The notes beneath the pieces are model-generated. The model was not told where the DNA came from. It searched no databases and saw nothing but the letters and a program-made list of their open reading frames with translations. Of a stretch of 64,000 nt of DNA, positions 36,713 to 48,961 are shown piece after piece (the first letter of the stretch is position 1; every line of letters starts with the position of its first letter). Source of the stretch: Entophlyctis helioformis (taxonomy: Eukaryota > Chytridiomycota > Chytridiomycetes > Chytridiales > Chytriomycetaceae). Location: the NCBI GenBank assembly GCA_025526915.1, contig JAHLKH010000046.1:95187-159186 (forward strand), written 5' to 3'. Made by a program: the position numbers and the translations under genes.

Positions 36713-39700
36713 ATGGATGCCGCTGAGCTGTCTGTGCGTCTGCGGCCCACGACCCGCCCTGCTCCATTACCGTCGCCGTCGCCGCCGCAGCGCCAAGCGT
36801 TACAGGAGAGCACCACGGCCGACTCCGACGACAACGACACCGTCGACGCAGAGCAAGGCCAGCTGCACAAGCGACGCAGGCTGGCTGGCCGGCAGAGCGC
36901 GTCCCAGCCCCTGCAGGTGTGTATGTGCGTGTGTAGGCATGCTCCCCACCTGTCCGTCTCATACTCATCCACCAGACCCACCTACAGCCAGGCGTTCGCT
37001 GCTGGCAAGCGCGCGGCACCTTTGACGCCGATGAGCTGCAAGGAGCTGCAGTCCCTCCTTGCCCGCCGCAGCCCCGTCGTGCGCCAACAGCCGTGCGGCC
37101 AATAGCCCAGATCGCGCAGGCTTGGATCGACGTGACGCTGCCGCACAGCCAGCTGGAGTTGCTGCTGTCCAGCGGCCTGTGGTTCCCGTCTGCGTCGCTG
37201 TCTGCCCCTTTGGAAGCCTCGGTTGTCGCAACAAGCTTCGAGATCAACACGCAGGTCAATGCAGCTGGCTCCGACTCATCTCCTGCGTGGGCAAGCCAGC
37301 TGTGGATCATGGACGACAAGCTGCATACGCCTCTGATGTGCATCAGCGAGATCACGCCGCTGTCGCTGCCGTCGTCTACACCGTCGTTGCTCGCCACTCT
37401 CGCCCATCTCGCGTCCATCAGCGCCGTCGAACTCGTCGCGTCCGTCACGCCAGCCAACAGCAGCAGCAGCAGCAGCAGCAGCAGAGGTGATGAAATGCCA
37501 AGTGCCGACTGCGCATCAGTGCAGCTGTTCAGGATCGGAATCGCTGTCCATGCGCACCTGCATTCACAGCGCCTTGGCATCTTGCGGCCACTGCTGGATA
37601 GCTTCTATCCTCCAACGCTGCCTGACCACCGGCCTTTGGACCTGGCTGCGCAAATCCTGCCGTCTATCGAGCGTGACGATCCGACTCTTGCGCCGCCGGG
37701 CGTGCTGCCAACCCTAATGCCGTTCCAGCGCCGCGCTGTTCTCTGGATGCTGGACCGCGAGCGCGTTCCTGCCACGGATCATGCTCCTTCAACAGCCGTG
37801 TCTGCGTCCGTGTTCACCGAGAGTTTCAAGCCGTCGTTCCTTGATGGATCGGTGCTCGCTATTGATCGGTGCTTGGCGTCTCTGGCTGTCTATTCGTCCA
37901 CCGCACAGCTGGATCTGTCCCCATGCACCGGAAAGGACATACCCGGCGGTATTCTTGCTGAAGAAATGGGGCTTGGCAAGACCATCATCCTTATGAGTCT
38001 GATTGCGCAGCACCCTCCGTCCTCCACCTCATCGCCGACTCTTGGTCAGGCGTGCCAGTCAGCAGAGAAGCAGTCGCTTGGCTGGTGTCCAGCGACTCTG
38101 GTCATCACGCCGGCAGCCATCATGGATCAATGGGAAAGCGAGCTCGGCATGCACGCCCCGTCCCTTCGTGTCTGCATCTTCACGCCCAACATCAATGGCA
38201 CGCAGCCGATCGACCCGACTCAGTACGATGTGGTGCTTACGACATACGAGGTGTTGCGACGGGAAGTGCATGCGGCCCGTACAGGCCACGACGAGCGATC
38301 ACGTCGCTTCGAGCGCAAGTATGAACGGCGAGTGTCGCCGCTTGTTCAGCATCTGTGGTGGCGTGTCGTGCTGGACGAGGCGCAGATGGTGGAGTCGACC
38401 ATGACAAACGTGGCACTGGTGGCGCGTGCGATTCCTCGCGTGCATCCATGGGCCGTGACGGGAACACCAACGTCAAGGACCGGGTCGCTTGCTGACATGG
38501 CCGGCCTGTTCCAGTTTCTTGGGCTCGACGACTGGGTGAATGCGACCCGACCGCTCATGACAGACGCGTCTTCTGCCCATCTCGCGTTATCATCGACAGC
38601 CTCTGCAGGCAACAGTAGCCGCAGCCAGCTGGACTTGTTTGTCAAGGGGCACCCAGGCCTTGTGCGGCAAGAACTCTGTCGCTTCATGCACCGTGCCACC
38701 AAGGCAAGCGTAGCAGCCGAACTCGTGATCCCACGGCAGCATCAGCACGTGATCCATTTGCGGTTTGATCGCATCCAGCAGACATACTACGACGAACTGC
38801 ACGACCTGTGTGTGCAGGCGGCCTCTGAGCCGCAGCCAGCATCGTCGTTGGACGCACACACACGACGCAACGGTGTCGGCCGTAAATCAACAGGAGGTCG
38901 CCTTGAGCCGCGGTCTCTTGTTCTGCAGATGCGCCAAACGTGTTGCCATCCGCAAGTCGGCGAGCACAACCGACGGCTCCTTGGTGCTGATCTGCGCTCC
39001 ATGGACGAGGTGCTCCATTTCATGGTGCGCCAGTCGGCTGGGTGGTGGTACTCGCTCCAGAGCAAGCGGCTGCTGGCGAGCTTTGATGTCGCGCACACGT
39101 ACGAGTTTGAGGGTGCATTCGGTCGTGCATTGCAAGTGTACGGCTTGCGGATCCGCGAGGTGCGGGATCTCATTCGCGGTGTTAGGAGCCGACTCAATGT
39201 GTCACTGGTCAAGCGACGGAATGCCGATGGAAAAGCCGAGCCTGCGAGTGATGGGGTCGATGATGATGACGAGGAGCATGCTGAGCGGGAAGCGGCAATT
39301 GCAGCCCGGCAGGTGCATGGTGGGTCGATGGGCGATGACCAAGATGGCGATGACGACAATGATGACGGCAGTGGGGTTTCCAAGCGCGTCGCAATCGGTG
39401 AGACGGAGGTGCTCGAGGAGAGATACCGACTCCGGCATCTGGAAGAGTTGGAGCACCGTCTGCTGTACTTTATCGCCTCTGTCTACTTTTCGATTGGCCG
39501 GCGGTTGACAGAGGCTGCTGGATCGGCTGGAGACGCGGACTCAGAGATGCGCGATGCCGAGTCTGGACTGACTCTGGCAGAGTGCGAGGCAGGCGAGACG
39601 CAGTATTATCAGCTTGCAGATGATTTGCGCAAGCAGGCGCTGCGTGTCTACGAGGAGCGAGCCAACCGTTTGATGGGCGATCTCGCCTTGAGGCAGACGG

Positions 39701-41844
39701 ACATTCTGGACAAGCTGCATGGACTCGATCTCAAACAGCAGCAGCAACAACATCCAGCTGAATCTGGCGGCAAGATGCGCAAGGGCAAGGGCAAGGGCAA
39801 GGCTGTGCAAGGGGACACGTCTGTGATGATCATGGCAATGGCCGATCACTTCCGTGGCGGTCTTCTCACCAACGACGTCTTTGACGCCATGCGGAGCATT
39901 GTCGACGCACTCAATGAGCAGTGGCCACTGCTGTGGAGCTGGCGTCGCAAAATGATCGAGCTGCTCTTGACACCACTCGACGGCAAGCCAGAACCAGATG
40001 GAGATGCAGAGTCGTCAGGATCGATTGCCAGCACACAGACACCCACAGCAACTGGCGCGGTGGTGATGGCCGTGGATCCAAGGAAAAGGGTGCGCCGACA
40101 GGCGAAGAGTACGCACAGGGCCTGGATGTGCAGGAAGATGCAAACCAGTACCAGTATGCGTACATCCAGATCCTGTCGGACCGCATTGCTCTCCTCAACG
40201 GCTCGCGTCGTGATGTCAACCGTCGCTTCTATGGCACCACGCAGCTGCAGCACGAGCTCTTTGAGCAGCGCAAGCGACTGGCCCTCAAGAATTCGCAGAA
40301 ATCGCTCGCCCAGCTGGCAGAGGACCTCAAAGCCATTTCGCGGAACCCTGATCTTAACCATGCCGAGACTGCGTTGGCAGCCATGGCGTATCGTGAGATG
40401 ACCAAGCAGATCCATGACCAGGTCGCCAAGCTCGAGCATCTTCAAAGGCGAGTTCATGGTGTAGGGGGTGTCTGTGTTTGTCTCTGCTGTTGCACTGACA
40501 GTCATGGGATGCTGCAGTGAGATTGGCATGTTCAGATCACTCGGCAATGCGCGCATCGTGTTCTTCCGCGACCTCCAAAAGTTTGATGCTGGCGTCACGC
40601 CGCCAGAACGGCCGCTTGACCTTGTCCAGCACCGGGAAGAGCTGCAGGCCGAGATTGCGCAGCTCGAGGCACAGATCGCCGTGCAGAGCGGGCGGAGACG
40701 GTACCTTGAGCATCTGGCGTCCGAGTATGAGGGCAAGCCGGATGGCGAGCGCGTACGCGAATGCGGTGTGTGCCGGTCCGAGCTTTTGACGGGGATCGTC
40801 ACGCCATGTGGACACATGTTTTGCAACGGTGAGACGCCACGGCAGCTACCGAGTCATTGGATGCATGGCCCTCACACCATGTCTGGCCGACAGACTGCAA
40901 CGGCATGTGGATCGTCAAGCATGCCAAGTGTCCCATGTGCAACCAGCACGTGCCGCCAAAGTCTGTTGTTCCAGTCACGATGCGGCATTACGGCAAGCCG
41001 GCAAATGCAGCAGTCGATGCCATCACCGCCAGCAGTGCAGCACAAGTGTCAGCCGACATCCATTCGCTGCTGCACGAGATCAGCAGCATTCCCATGACAG
41101 GCTCCTATGGCATCAAGTTTGACACCATGATCCGCCACATCAAGCATATCTTGCAGTCGGGTCCAGCCGACCAACGGCCGCCCAAGATCCTCATCTTCTC
41201 GCAGTGGCAGCAGGTGCTTGATATTCTTGGTCGTGCATGCCAGTCCAACGGCATTGGATACATGACGATGGAAGGCTACGGATACGATGCTGCCACACAA
41301 CGCAACGAGCGTGTCAAGCGCAAGGGACAGAGCGTCACGCGGTTCATGATGGGCGACGGCATATCCGTGTTTATGCTCAACGCCAAGAGTCAGAGCAGTG
41401 GACTCACACTCGTGTGTGCCACGCACGTCATGATGGTCGAGCCGCTGCTGAATCGCAGTATTGAGCGACAAGGTACTTGGCTCGTGGTGGCTGGCGCTTG
41501 AAGGATGCTGGCACTGACCCGTGTCGGCGGATTGCGCAGCCATCAATCGCGTGCACCGGATTGGGCAGACCAAGGAAACGCACGTGTGGCGGTACATTGT
41601 GCAAGACACGATCGAGGAGCGGATACACGGGCTGGCTGAGCGACGCTTGGCCCATCAGCAGGGACTTGCATCTGGCAACCAGTCTGGTCCCAGCACCAGC
41701 ACCGACACCAGCAGCAGCATCGACAACGCCAAGATCAAACTAGCGTCCAAGGACGGCGGCGGCGGCGAACAACTGGCAGACGCCGATCTGAACGAACTGT
41801 TGTTTGGACTCGCTGCCAGCCAAAGCTCGCGAATGAACAAGTAA
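36713..41844 (+). CDS. SHPRH/Irc20-like SNF2 ATPase with RING finger
   Basis: Exons: 36713-36916, 36976 to about 40447 (with a frame break near 40060-40088), 40518-40828, 40894-41472 and 41540-41844; about 1,500 residues. Helicase motif I is GGILAEEMGLGKT and motif II is VVLDEAQMVE, the DEAQ box of the SHPRH group. A C3HC4 RING (CGVCRSELLTGIVTPCGHMFC and CPMCNQHV) sits between the two helicase lobes. The second lobe has ILIFSQWQQVLDIL, GLTLVCATHVMMVEPLLN and the HRIGQT motif. Relatives are E3 ligases for PCNA polyubiquitination or recombination control. The intron at 40448 has a GC donor (AAAG|GCGAGT). The frame break fits a 29-nt GT-AG segment or an indel in GGAAAAGGG. Confidence 0.88.
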
Positions 41845-41872
41845 ATGCACCTGTGTCGCATTCGTGGTTCAT

Positions 41873-44409
41873 TCACGCGGCATGCACACGGCGCTTGACC
41901 CACTCTTCCAGCCCGCCAGCGACAACGAGCTCCTGAGCAGCAGCACCCACACGCGACACGCCATACGTCTTGTAACCGCCCTGGGGTGTCTTGACGCTGA
42001 CGCGTCCACCGACAAGATCGATATCGGCCGTCCACCCTGTGCGCTTGGTCAGGCTCTTGTCGTCCAGCAAGCCGCTGCGCAGGTCGTTGACAAGGTCGGG
42101 TGCCTCGAGCACCAGCAGGCCGTTGTTGATGGCGTTCCGCTTGAATGTCTCGGAGAACGAGCCAGCGAGCACCAGACGGATGCCAGCGTACAGCAGCGCC
42201 GTGGCAGCCTGCTCGCGCGAAGAGCCCGTGCCAAAGTTGTATCCGCCCACAACAATGTCCGTCTGTGCATCCATCCATCGAGCCATCGGCATCACAGTCA
42301 GTACGAGCACACGCGTGTCACGAGGCCAGCAGCCAGGCCAACACACCTTGGTCACAGACCCGGCAAACGCGGGATCATAGTTTTCCATGACGACGCCCGC
42401 CATTTGCATTGGTGTCATGTCGTCCTGGTAGGTGTACTTGCCGGGATAGATGCCGTCCGTGTTCAGGTTGTCCGCGTCACAGAACACAAGCTCGCCCGTC
42501 AGCGCGGCTGTGAACCCAGGCACAACCACCGCATCGCCCTCGGCCGCAGCAGCACCAGCCGCATCCGGGCGAGGGATCGAGCGCACAGAGATGGCAGGCG
42601 ACTGTGACGGAGATGCCGGCAGCGGGGTCGGTCCGCAGATGTATCCAGCAGCAGCCGACGCAGCAACCACGGCCGGCGACGCGAGATATGCTTGCGCGTT
42701 CGGGGACCCCATGCGGCCCTTGTAGTTGCGGTTGGTGGCCGAGATGCCGACCTCGCCATCACGCAAGAGGCCGACACCGAGGCCAATGCACGGCCCACAG
42801 CCAGCAGGCAGCGGCTGCGCACCAGCCTTGAGCAGCGTCTGCCAATCGCCGGTGGTCTCGGCATCGCCCTGCACCTGGCTGGACGCTGCTGCAATGTAAA
42901 ACTCGACGCCGGGGGCGATGGTCTTGCCGCGCAGGACTGCCGCGGCTGCCGCGATGTCCGATGCGCGCGAGTTGACACACGACAGCAGGTACGCCTTGTG
43001 GATCGAAATGTGCTGCGGCTCGAGGACGGACAGCGGCGTGGCCTTTTTGACCGAGTTTGGGCCGGACACGTGCGGCGACAGGGTGGATAGGTCCAGGGTC
43101 AGGTGCTTGGCGTAGTACGCGTCCGAGTCTGGGCGGACTGGGTTGGCCGCCAGGCTCTGCACAACGTCTGCATTGAGTCTGGGATGCGACGCCGAGCCGC
43201 TGGCGCGCATCGCCTGCAGTCGCTGTGCACGGCGGCCAAGCCACTCGAGCGCCACGTCGTCGACAGGGAACAGGCCGGCCAGCGCACCCCACTCGGTGGT
43301 CATGTTGGCGACCGTCAGCCGGTCGTCGACGCTCAGCCCGCGCAGCCCGTCGCCCACAAACTCGATCGCAGTGTTGAGCACCTGGTCGCTATTGAACAGC
43401 CCGCACAGCGCGACAATAATGTCCTTGCCCGTGACGCCGGCGGGCATCTGTCCGGTGAGCTCGACCTTGACGACCGGCGGCACCTGCCACCACGTCTGGC
43501 CGGTGGCCCAGATGGACGCGGCGTCGGTGCGCACGACGGGCGTGCCGAGACAGCCGATGCCGCCGTACATGTTGGAATGCGAGTCCGAGGCGACGACCAT
43601 GGTGTACGGCAGCGCGTACGCCTCTTCGACCATGATCTGATGGCCAATGCCGCGGCCAGCCGGGTAGAAATCGACGCCGTGCTCTGCGGCAAACGACTCG
43701 ATCGCCCTGTACTTTGCAAGGTTCTGTTTGCACAGGTGTGCAGGCCATCCATGCGGTCAGCCATCCAGCGATCAGCCATTCATCCGTCCAGCCAGGTCAG
43801 CCAGCCAGGTCAGCCAGCCAGCAGCAAATTTGACGTGGGTGCACGTGCAGGCATGTGCGTGCAAAGCAGCAGATCGGATGCACGGCAGATGCGGCAGAAG
43901 AGATGCACAGGCAGGCAGAGGACAGCAGGGCAGCGAGGGCAGAAGGAGGCGAGAGGGAGGGGCAGCCTGCCTTGTCAGACTTGTTCTGCACGTCGTGGTC
44001 GAGCGTAAAGACGGCCTGCTGCGGGTTGAAGAAGGCCGGTGCGCCGATGCTCTTGAACCTGGCGGTGTTGTTGTGGTCAGCAGGCATTCAAGGCATGCAA
44101 GGCACGACATGCAGGGCATGCAAGGCAGTCGCAGACAGGCACGCAAGACACGCACTTGGACAGCACGGCGCCGGTGTTGTCGTGCGTCATGACTCGGTGC
44201 GGCCGGATCGACACAAAGTCGCCCTGGCGCACGGCCGCCGCCTGCGAGCCGAGGGCGTAGCGCTGCACAATCTTCTCGACGAGGTTCTGTCCTGCGCGCA
44301 CGCTGCGAGTGGTGGCAAGCAGCCTTGTGGCCAGCCTTGAGTGCAGCCTTGTGGGCAGCCCTGCGTGTGGGGTCGTCTGCGGGGCCGGTCGGAGCAAGCG
44401 AAGCATCAT
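41873..44409 (-). CDS. LYS4: Homoaconitase, mitochondrial
   Basis: Exons 44156-44409, 43971-44058, 42347-43723 and 41873-42262 encode 702 residues. The N-terminus ([19 protein letters not shown]) is Arg-rich and uncharged otherwise, a mitochondrial presequence. The core matches homoaconitase: [49 protein letters not shown], and 4Fe-4S ligands in [11 protein letters not shown] and [10 protein letters not shown]. The swivel domain has [17 protein letters not shown] and [16 protein letters not shown]. The enzyme interconverts homocitrate, homoaconitate and homoisocitrate in the alpha-aminoadipate lysine pathway, diagnostic for fungi among common eukaryotes. The second intron starts with a GC donor (AAG|GCAGGC). 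Confidence 0.94.
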
Positions 44410-44712
44410 CACTGTGCACTCGAGGCTTCCTGCCAGCATGCCATGCCAGCATGCATGCCAGCGCCAACGAGTCAGCCAGCAGTCGGCAGTCAGCAGTCGG
44501 CAGAGAAGGCACACACAAGCCTGACCTGACAGATCGATGGGGAGAATTCATCGACGTGGGGAATTGCTGCGTGTCCGCCAGATCACATGGACGCACGTGA
44601 CCTAACGGCAGGCCAATCAGCAGCGCACTCTCAAGATCGGCATCCAGCCAATCAGCGCATCCTGGCCAAGAGCCATCGCACAGCGCAGCCGGCCTTTGCC
44701 AGCAACCGACCG

Positions 44713-46081
44713 ATGAGCGACAGCGGCGACGACGGCGACGGCGGCCGCTTCCTCTCGGACGGGCCCGGCAGCGACAACGGCAGCGGCGACAATGACGACG
44801 ACTACTCCGAGTACCAGAGCGCGGCTTCCGACGCGGCCTCTGCGCACTCGCCCGTGCCCGCTCCCCTCCTGTGGCCGCATCCGCCTGCCTGGCCGACCAC
44901 ATTTGGTGGCTCCGCTCAAACACCGACGACGACAACGACGACGACGACGACCACCATAGCAGCGACCGGGGCGACAGCAGCGCCGACCCTTGCAGCACCA
45001 CGGCAAGAGCAGCAACCGCCCCAAGCATCCTGGCAGCAGGCACTGTGGCAGCAGCACGGCCAGCAGCTGCTGTCCTACCTGAGCGGCCTCGCCCAGTCTG
45101 CCATTGCATCCGCAGCTGCACGGGCTACTCCCGCCTCTCCATCGCAGCCAGCGACCGCCGCCGCCGCCGCCGAGCTGGGCCACAACGACAGAGCCGGCGA
45201 CAACGACCACAGACTCGACATGGACGGCGGGCCCTCTGAACGCACGCCGCTGCTTGGCCTCACCGAGGAAGGGTTCCCCGACGATCCGCCGCCGTACTAC
45301 ACGGAAGAAGATGTCATCAACGACGAGCTGCCGTCATATCAGCAGCTTGTCGATCAAGGTGGGCCGTGCTGTGCACTGCTGTGCGACTGCCTGTGGTGTG
45401 GTGCGGTGTGATGTGGTGTGGTGTGGTGTGATGTGGCGACCATGACTGACCAGCATCCGCCTTGGCCTCTGGCAGCTCGATCCAGCCTGCTCGACGACGA
45501 CGACTGGTCCGAGCGCTGTGGCAGCATCATGCTGTCGTGCCTCTTCTTCACGCTGATTGTCGGAGCGGCCTTTTTGGTGCGTTGCTGGCATTCACTCTGT
45601 CATCGCATGCACACATGCACACATGCATGCATGCGTCTGCCGACGCTGATCTGACCCTGGATGCCGACAGACTGTGCTGCCGCTGGCTTGGGATGACGAT
45701 GAGCCGCACGGTGGTGGTGGCCGCGGCGACGACGACGATGGATCGATCCCAAAGCGGCCGTTTCCGATGCCAGGCACGCCGCCAAGACCACTGCCCATTC
45801 CAACGATAGGGCCGTGGCCGTACCAGCAGTCGGCAGATCTGGCTTCCTCTTCTGCCAGCACAAGCGACATCCAGAACCCGCTTGCGCAGCAGATCGCGTC
45901 CCTCATGGACCAGCAGCAGCAACAGCAGCAGCAGCAGCAGCAGCAGCACGCATCTCATGAGCAGTCGTCTTCTAGACCATCGAAGCGGAGTGCCAGGCTG
46001 GACTTGCGCAACCGTCTGGCTGCTGGTGCTGATGCCGATCGGCCGCCGCCGCTTGAACCGGCTGCTGTGCTCGGCATGTGA
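44713..46081 (+). CDS. Single-pass membrane protein with PY motifs
   Basis: Exons 44713-45358, 45476-45576 and 45671-46081 encode about 385 residues. The N-terminal half is acidic and Thr/Ala/Gln-rich. It is followed by ERTPLLGL (a dileucine-type sorting signal), DDPPPYYTEED (a PPxY motif) and LPSYQQL (a second PY-like motif). One hydrophobic helix (CGSIMLSCLFFTLIVGAAFL) precedes a Pro/Gln-rich tail with a poly-Gln run. PPxY motifs bind the WW domains of Nedd4/Rsp5 ligases, so a cargo-adaptor role on endosome or Golgi membranes is inferred. It has one helix rather than the three of Ndfip/Bsd2, so it is not a clear member of that family. Confidence 0.7.
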
Positions 46082-46140
46082 CACCAACCAATGAACCTGT
46101 ACTGTAACGCTTTACCCAAGTGCCACAATCGACGATTGCG

Positions 46141-47234
46141 ATGGCTTGGAGGCAGCAGCTGGCGGCTCTGCGACACCGACTCGCACCGCTGCAGAACCTC
46201 GGCAATCTGCCCACGCCGTTGCCAGACTCTGGGGCGGCACAGACAACACGGCTTGTCCACAGCAAGGACCTGCGCAGCGACCTGGCGAGCCTGCTCTCCT
46301 GTTTCATGCCGCCTTCAGCTGCAGCCGCTGCCCACAGTGCGAGTGCGGATCAGCAGCATTCGGAGCATCCGCAGGACAGGCTGTACAGGCAGTTTGGGTT
46401 CAAGCTGGACATCCGGCCGTCGCAGATACCGCATGCCGGCAACGGAGTGTATCTGTGTGGCCATCGGCCCGTGCCCGGCAGCATCGTCGCCATGTATCCA
46501 GGTGCGTCCGTCCTGTTGCTGCTCGCCAGCCAGCGCATTCAACGGCACACGCCATCTGACAGCAAACCTTGGCGGGCACGATGCGGGCACGATGCAGGCA
46601 CAGTGTACAATCCCGGCGAGCCAACGCTGCTGGTGTCGCTTGCCAACCACTATCTGCTGCGGTGCTTCGACGGGCTGCTCGTGGACGGCAAGGCGAGAGG
46701 ATTGTCGGGATCGGTGTACAGGTCACTGCATTCACGGCATCATCCTGATCCGCGCGTGCCGTCGGTCGGCGATCGAAGCTGGATGGACTACGCCAGACAC
46801 GGCGACAGCAGCCTGCGGTGAGGCCACACACAGCCGATGAATGCAGGTGTGTGTGCGGCGAGTTGTGCTGATACGCGAGGCACAGGAACCCACTGGCGAT
46901 TGGGCAGATCATCAATGCAGCCAGCCCGACACAAGTCGCCAATGGTGTGTCTGAATGGCCGGCTGCTAGGCTTTCTTTGTGGCAGCCGACTCACAAACAT
47001 GGATGCATGGGCCAATGATCAGCACGGTACCAGGAAGTCGACATCCCACCAGCACTTGACGGCGACAATGCAGACTGGCCGATGGACCTGCGACAGATGC
47101 TGCCGAATCTGCATGCTGATACAACGTGGGATCCTTTAGGCGAGAGCGCGACGCGCGTCGTGCTGATTGTGACGACGCGGCCAGTGGCAGACGGAGAGGA
47201 GCTGCTCACAACGTATCATGAACGTATCCAGTAA
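46141..47234 (+). CDS. SETD9-like SET-domain protein
   Basis: Four exons, 46141-46501, 46598-46817, 46886-46944 and 47023-47234, give 283 residues against 299 for human SETD9. The matching blocks run in order: IRPSQIPHAGNGVYLCG, GSIVAMYPGTVYNPGEP, LLRCFDGLLVDGKARGLSGSVYRS, RNPLAIGQIIN, RYQEVDIPPAL and VVLIVTTRPVADGEELLTTYHE. This is the split SET fold of the SETD9 (C5orf35) family, whose substrate is not established. The Asn-Cys motif of active SET enzymes (NNC in human) reads NAA here, so catalysis may be lost. An upstream in-frame GTG at 46120 was not used as the start. Confidence 0.85.
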
Positions 47235-47316
47235 CGGTACTCGCACACTAACGTAATGAACATTGCACTGTATTTGCAGCCGATGTAAACCATGATGGGT
47301 GGCAAAGGACGCGGCC

Positions 47317-48932
47317 GGCGTGCTGTTTATGGTTGAATGTACAAGTCGTCCGGACACTGACGGCTGTGATCGTGGCGTGGCGTGGCGTGGTTGGTGCTGG
47401 TGTGCAGACGATGTGGTTGAAGAGGCACGTCACCAGCAGCACATGCAGCACATGCAGCAGCCGCCTTCTCCGATCGGTGCCAGACAATAAAGCCGCCGCA
47501 TCTGCATCAGCGTGCTGCTCACCGCTTGCGTTTGGCAGCAGATGCAGATGTCATTGCAGATGCCATTCCAGATGCCATCGCCGAGGCTTGAACCGGATCC
47601 ACGTTCTCCTGGTCCGTTCCTGCTTCGCCAGCACTCGCTCCGTTGGCCACACTGACCGCAGTGCCACTGCTACTGCCACTGCCACTGGCATCCTCGGTCG
47701 CAAGGATCGCCTCCAGCACCTTGCCCTCATCGTCCGCCACGAGCACCGAGTTCTTCCAGCACCCAAGCCGCAGCCCGATGCGCTTGTTGCGCTCAAACTG
47801 TGCCGCCACCGCCGCCTCGTCGCCGCGCCAGCCCTTGTACATCTGCAGGTTCTGCCGGCCCATCAGCCGCATGGTCTTGACCCGCAGATCGTTGGGACTC
47901 CACTCGGGCAGCAGCTGCTCCGCCATCTCGCGAAAGCGGCCAATGCCGAGCGTTGCGATGCCGTGCAGCAGCTTGCGGCGCTCTGTGTCGGTCCATGCTC
48001 GCTGCGGCGTGTCCGATACCAGCGCGGTGCCTTTGGGCGGCCGGAAGTAGCTGGTTGTGGTTGTGGTTGTGGTTGTGGAAGCTGCGTTAGCGAGAGGGAC
48101 GAGGGCAGGCAGGCAGGTGGACAAGGCAAGGCAAGGCACACTCGCTCACTCTTGGTTGAGGCTGCCGTCGGCGTGGATCATGGAGCTGGTGCCGGCAAAG
48201 GCCTTGCGCACACAGAACTGCAGCCGCATGCGCTTGATCCACTCTTGCCGCTCGGCCAGCAGCGCTGCCGCCAGATCCAGCTCGTCGTGTGCTTGTGCTG
48301 CTGGCTGTGGTGTTGCTGCTGCTGCTGCTGCTGTGGCTGTGCTGTGGTGGTGCACAGGCACCGTCCGAGACGGCGTCGTCCGTGTGCAGCGACGCCGGCG
48401 GCAGGTCGTCGGAGAAGATGTCGCTGGTGGGATCCATCGCTGCGGCCGCCGATCTGCAGATCTGGCTCGAGAGTTGTTGGACAGCCGGACAAGACACGAG
48501 CACATGGACGGCAGCATGTCCATCGACTCTTGTTGTGCTGCCTGCGTCGCTGGACAGCCCGCACTCGCACACGCCGGCCTTGGATGGCAGAACCGGTGTG
48601 CCTGCGACCTCTGATCACTCCGAGAGCGGCGTCCAGTGGAATACCCTGCTCGGTGCCATGCACTCGAGATGCCGCTCAGTGCACACTCTCGTCGCGGCGA
48701 TGCCCGACAGCAGCTGCGCGCCAGATCTGTGTTGCCGCAGCGTCATGGCCGCCCGTCCGATCGGCTGGCAGGTGCCTTGCTTGGACTGCCTCGCAGGCGT
48801 TGCGATCGGCTGGCCGTCATCGCTTTGGCAGCCAAATGGCCAGACTGTTGCTGCACTTTCCCCCAAGAGTGCACTCATCGCGCTGCATGGCTGGGAACGA
48901 CTCGAGTGCCAGCCAAGGGCATGGCCAAGGGC
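47317..48932. repeat. Inverted segmental duplication, copy 1 (derived)
   Basis: Read on the minus strand, this segment matches 60761-62315 on the plus strand almost base for base. It spans the SANT-gene 3' flank, both SANT exons, the divergent promoter and the first codons of SCC2. Differences include a CAG-tract length change, extra AACC units in the intron and a 45-bp insertion at 48769-48813. The gap between copies is about 11.8 kb. Confidence 0.93.
47519..48437 (-). pseudogene. SANT/Myb-like gene copy, frameshifted
   Basis: This is the second copy of the gene at 61210-62098. The start (MDPTSDIFSDDLPPAS) and the SANT exon (47519 to about 48050; WTDTERRKLLHGIATLGIG) are intact. The CAG tract after GACAPPQ differs from the other copy by 11 bp, not a multiple of three. 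That throws exon 1 out of frame, so the copy would end as a short Arg-rich protein without the SANT domain. It is a young pseudogene unless an alternative start or splice rescues it. Confidence 0.75.
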
Positions 48933-48961
48933 ACGGCCAAGTTTGGGCTGCCTGCGTTTGA
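48888..48961 (+). pseudogene. SCC2 5' end fragment in duplicated segment
   Basis: An ATG with the first codons of SCC2 (MAGNDSSASQGHGQG) lies on the plus strand in copy 1. Homology to the real gene at 60805 stops after about 15 codons and the frame ends at TGA a few codons on. It is a relic carried by the duplication together with the SCC2 promoter. Confidence 0.8.

Noticed and set aside
47333..48961. 542-codon plus-strand ORF over duplication copy 1
   Set aside because: It runs antisense to the SANT gene copy. Only its last codons correspond to real sequence, the SCC2 start fragment.
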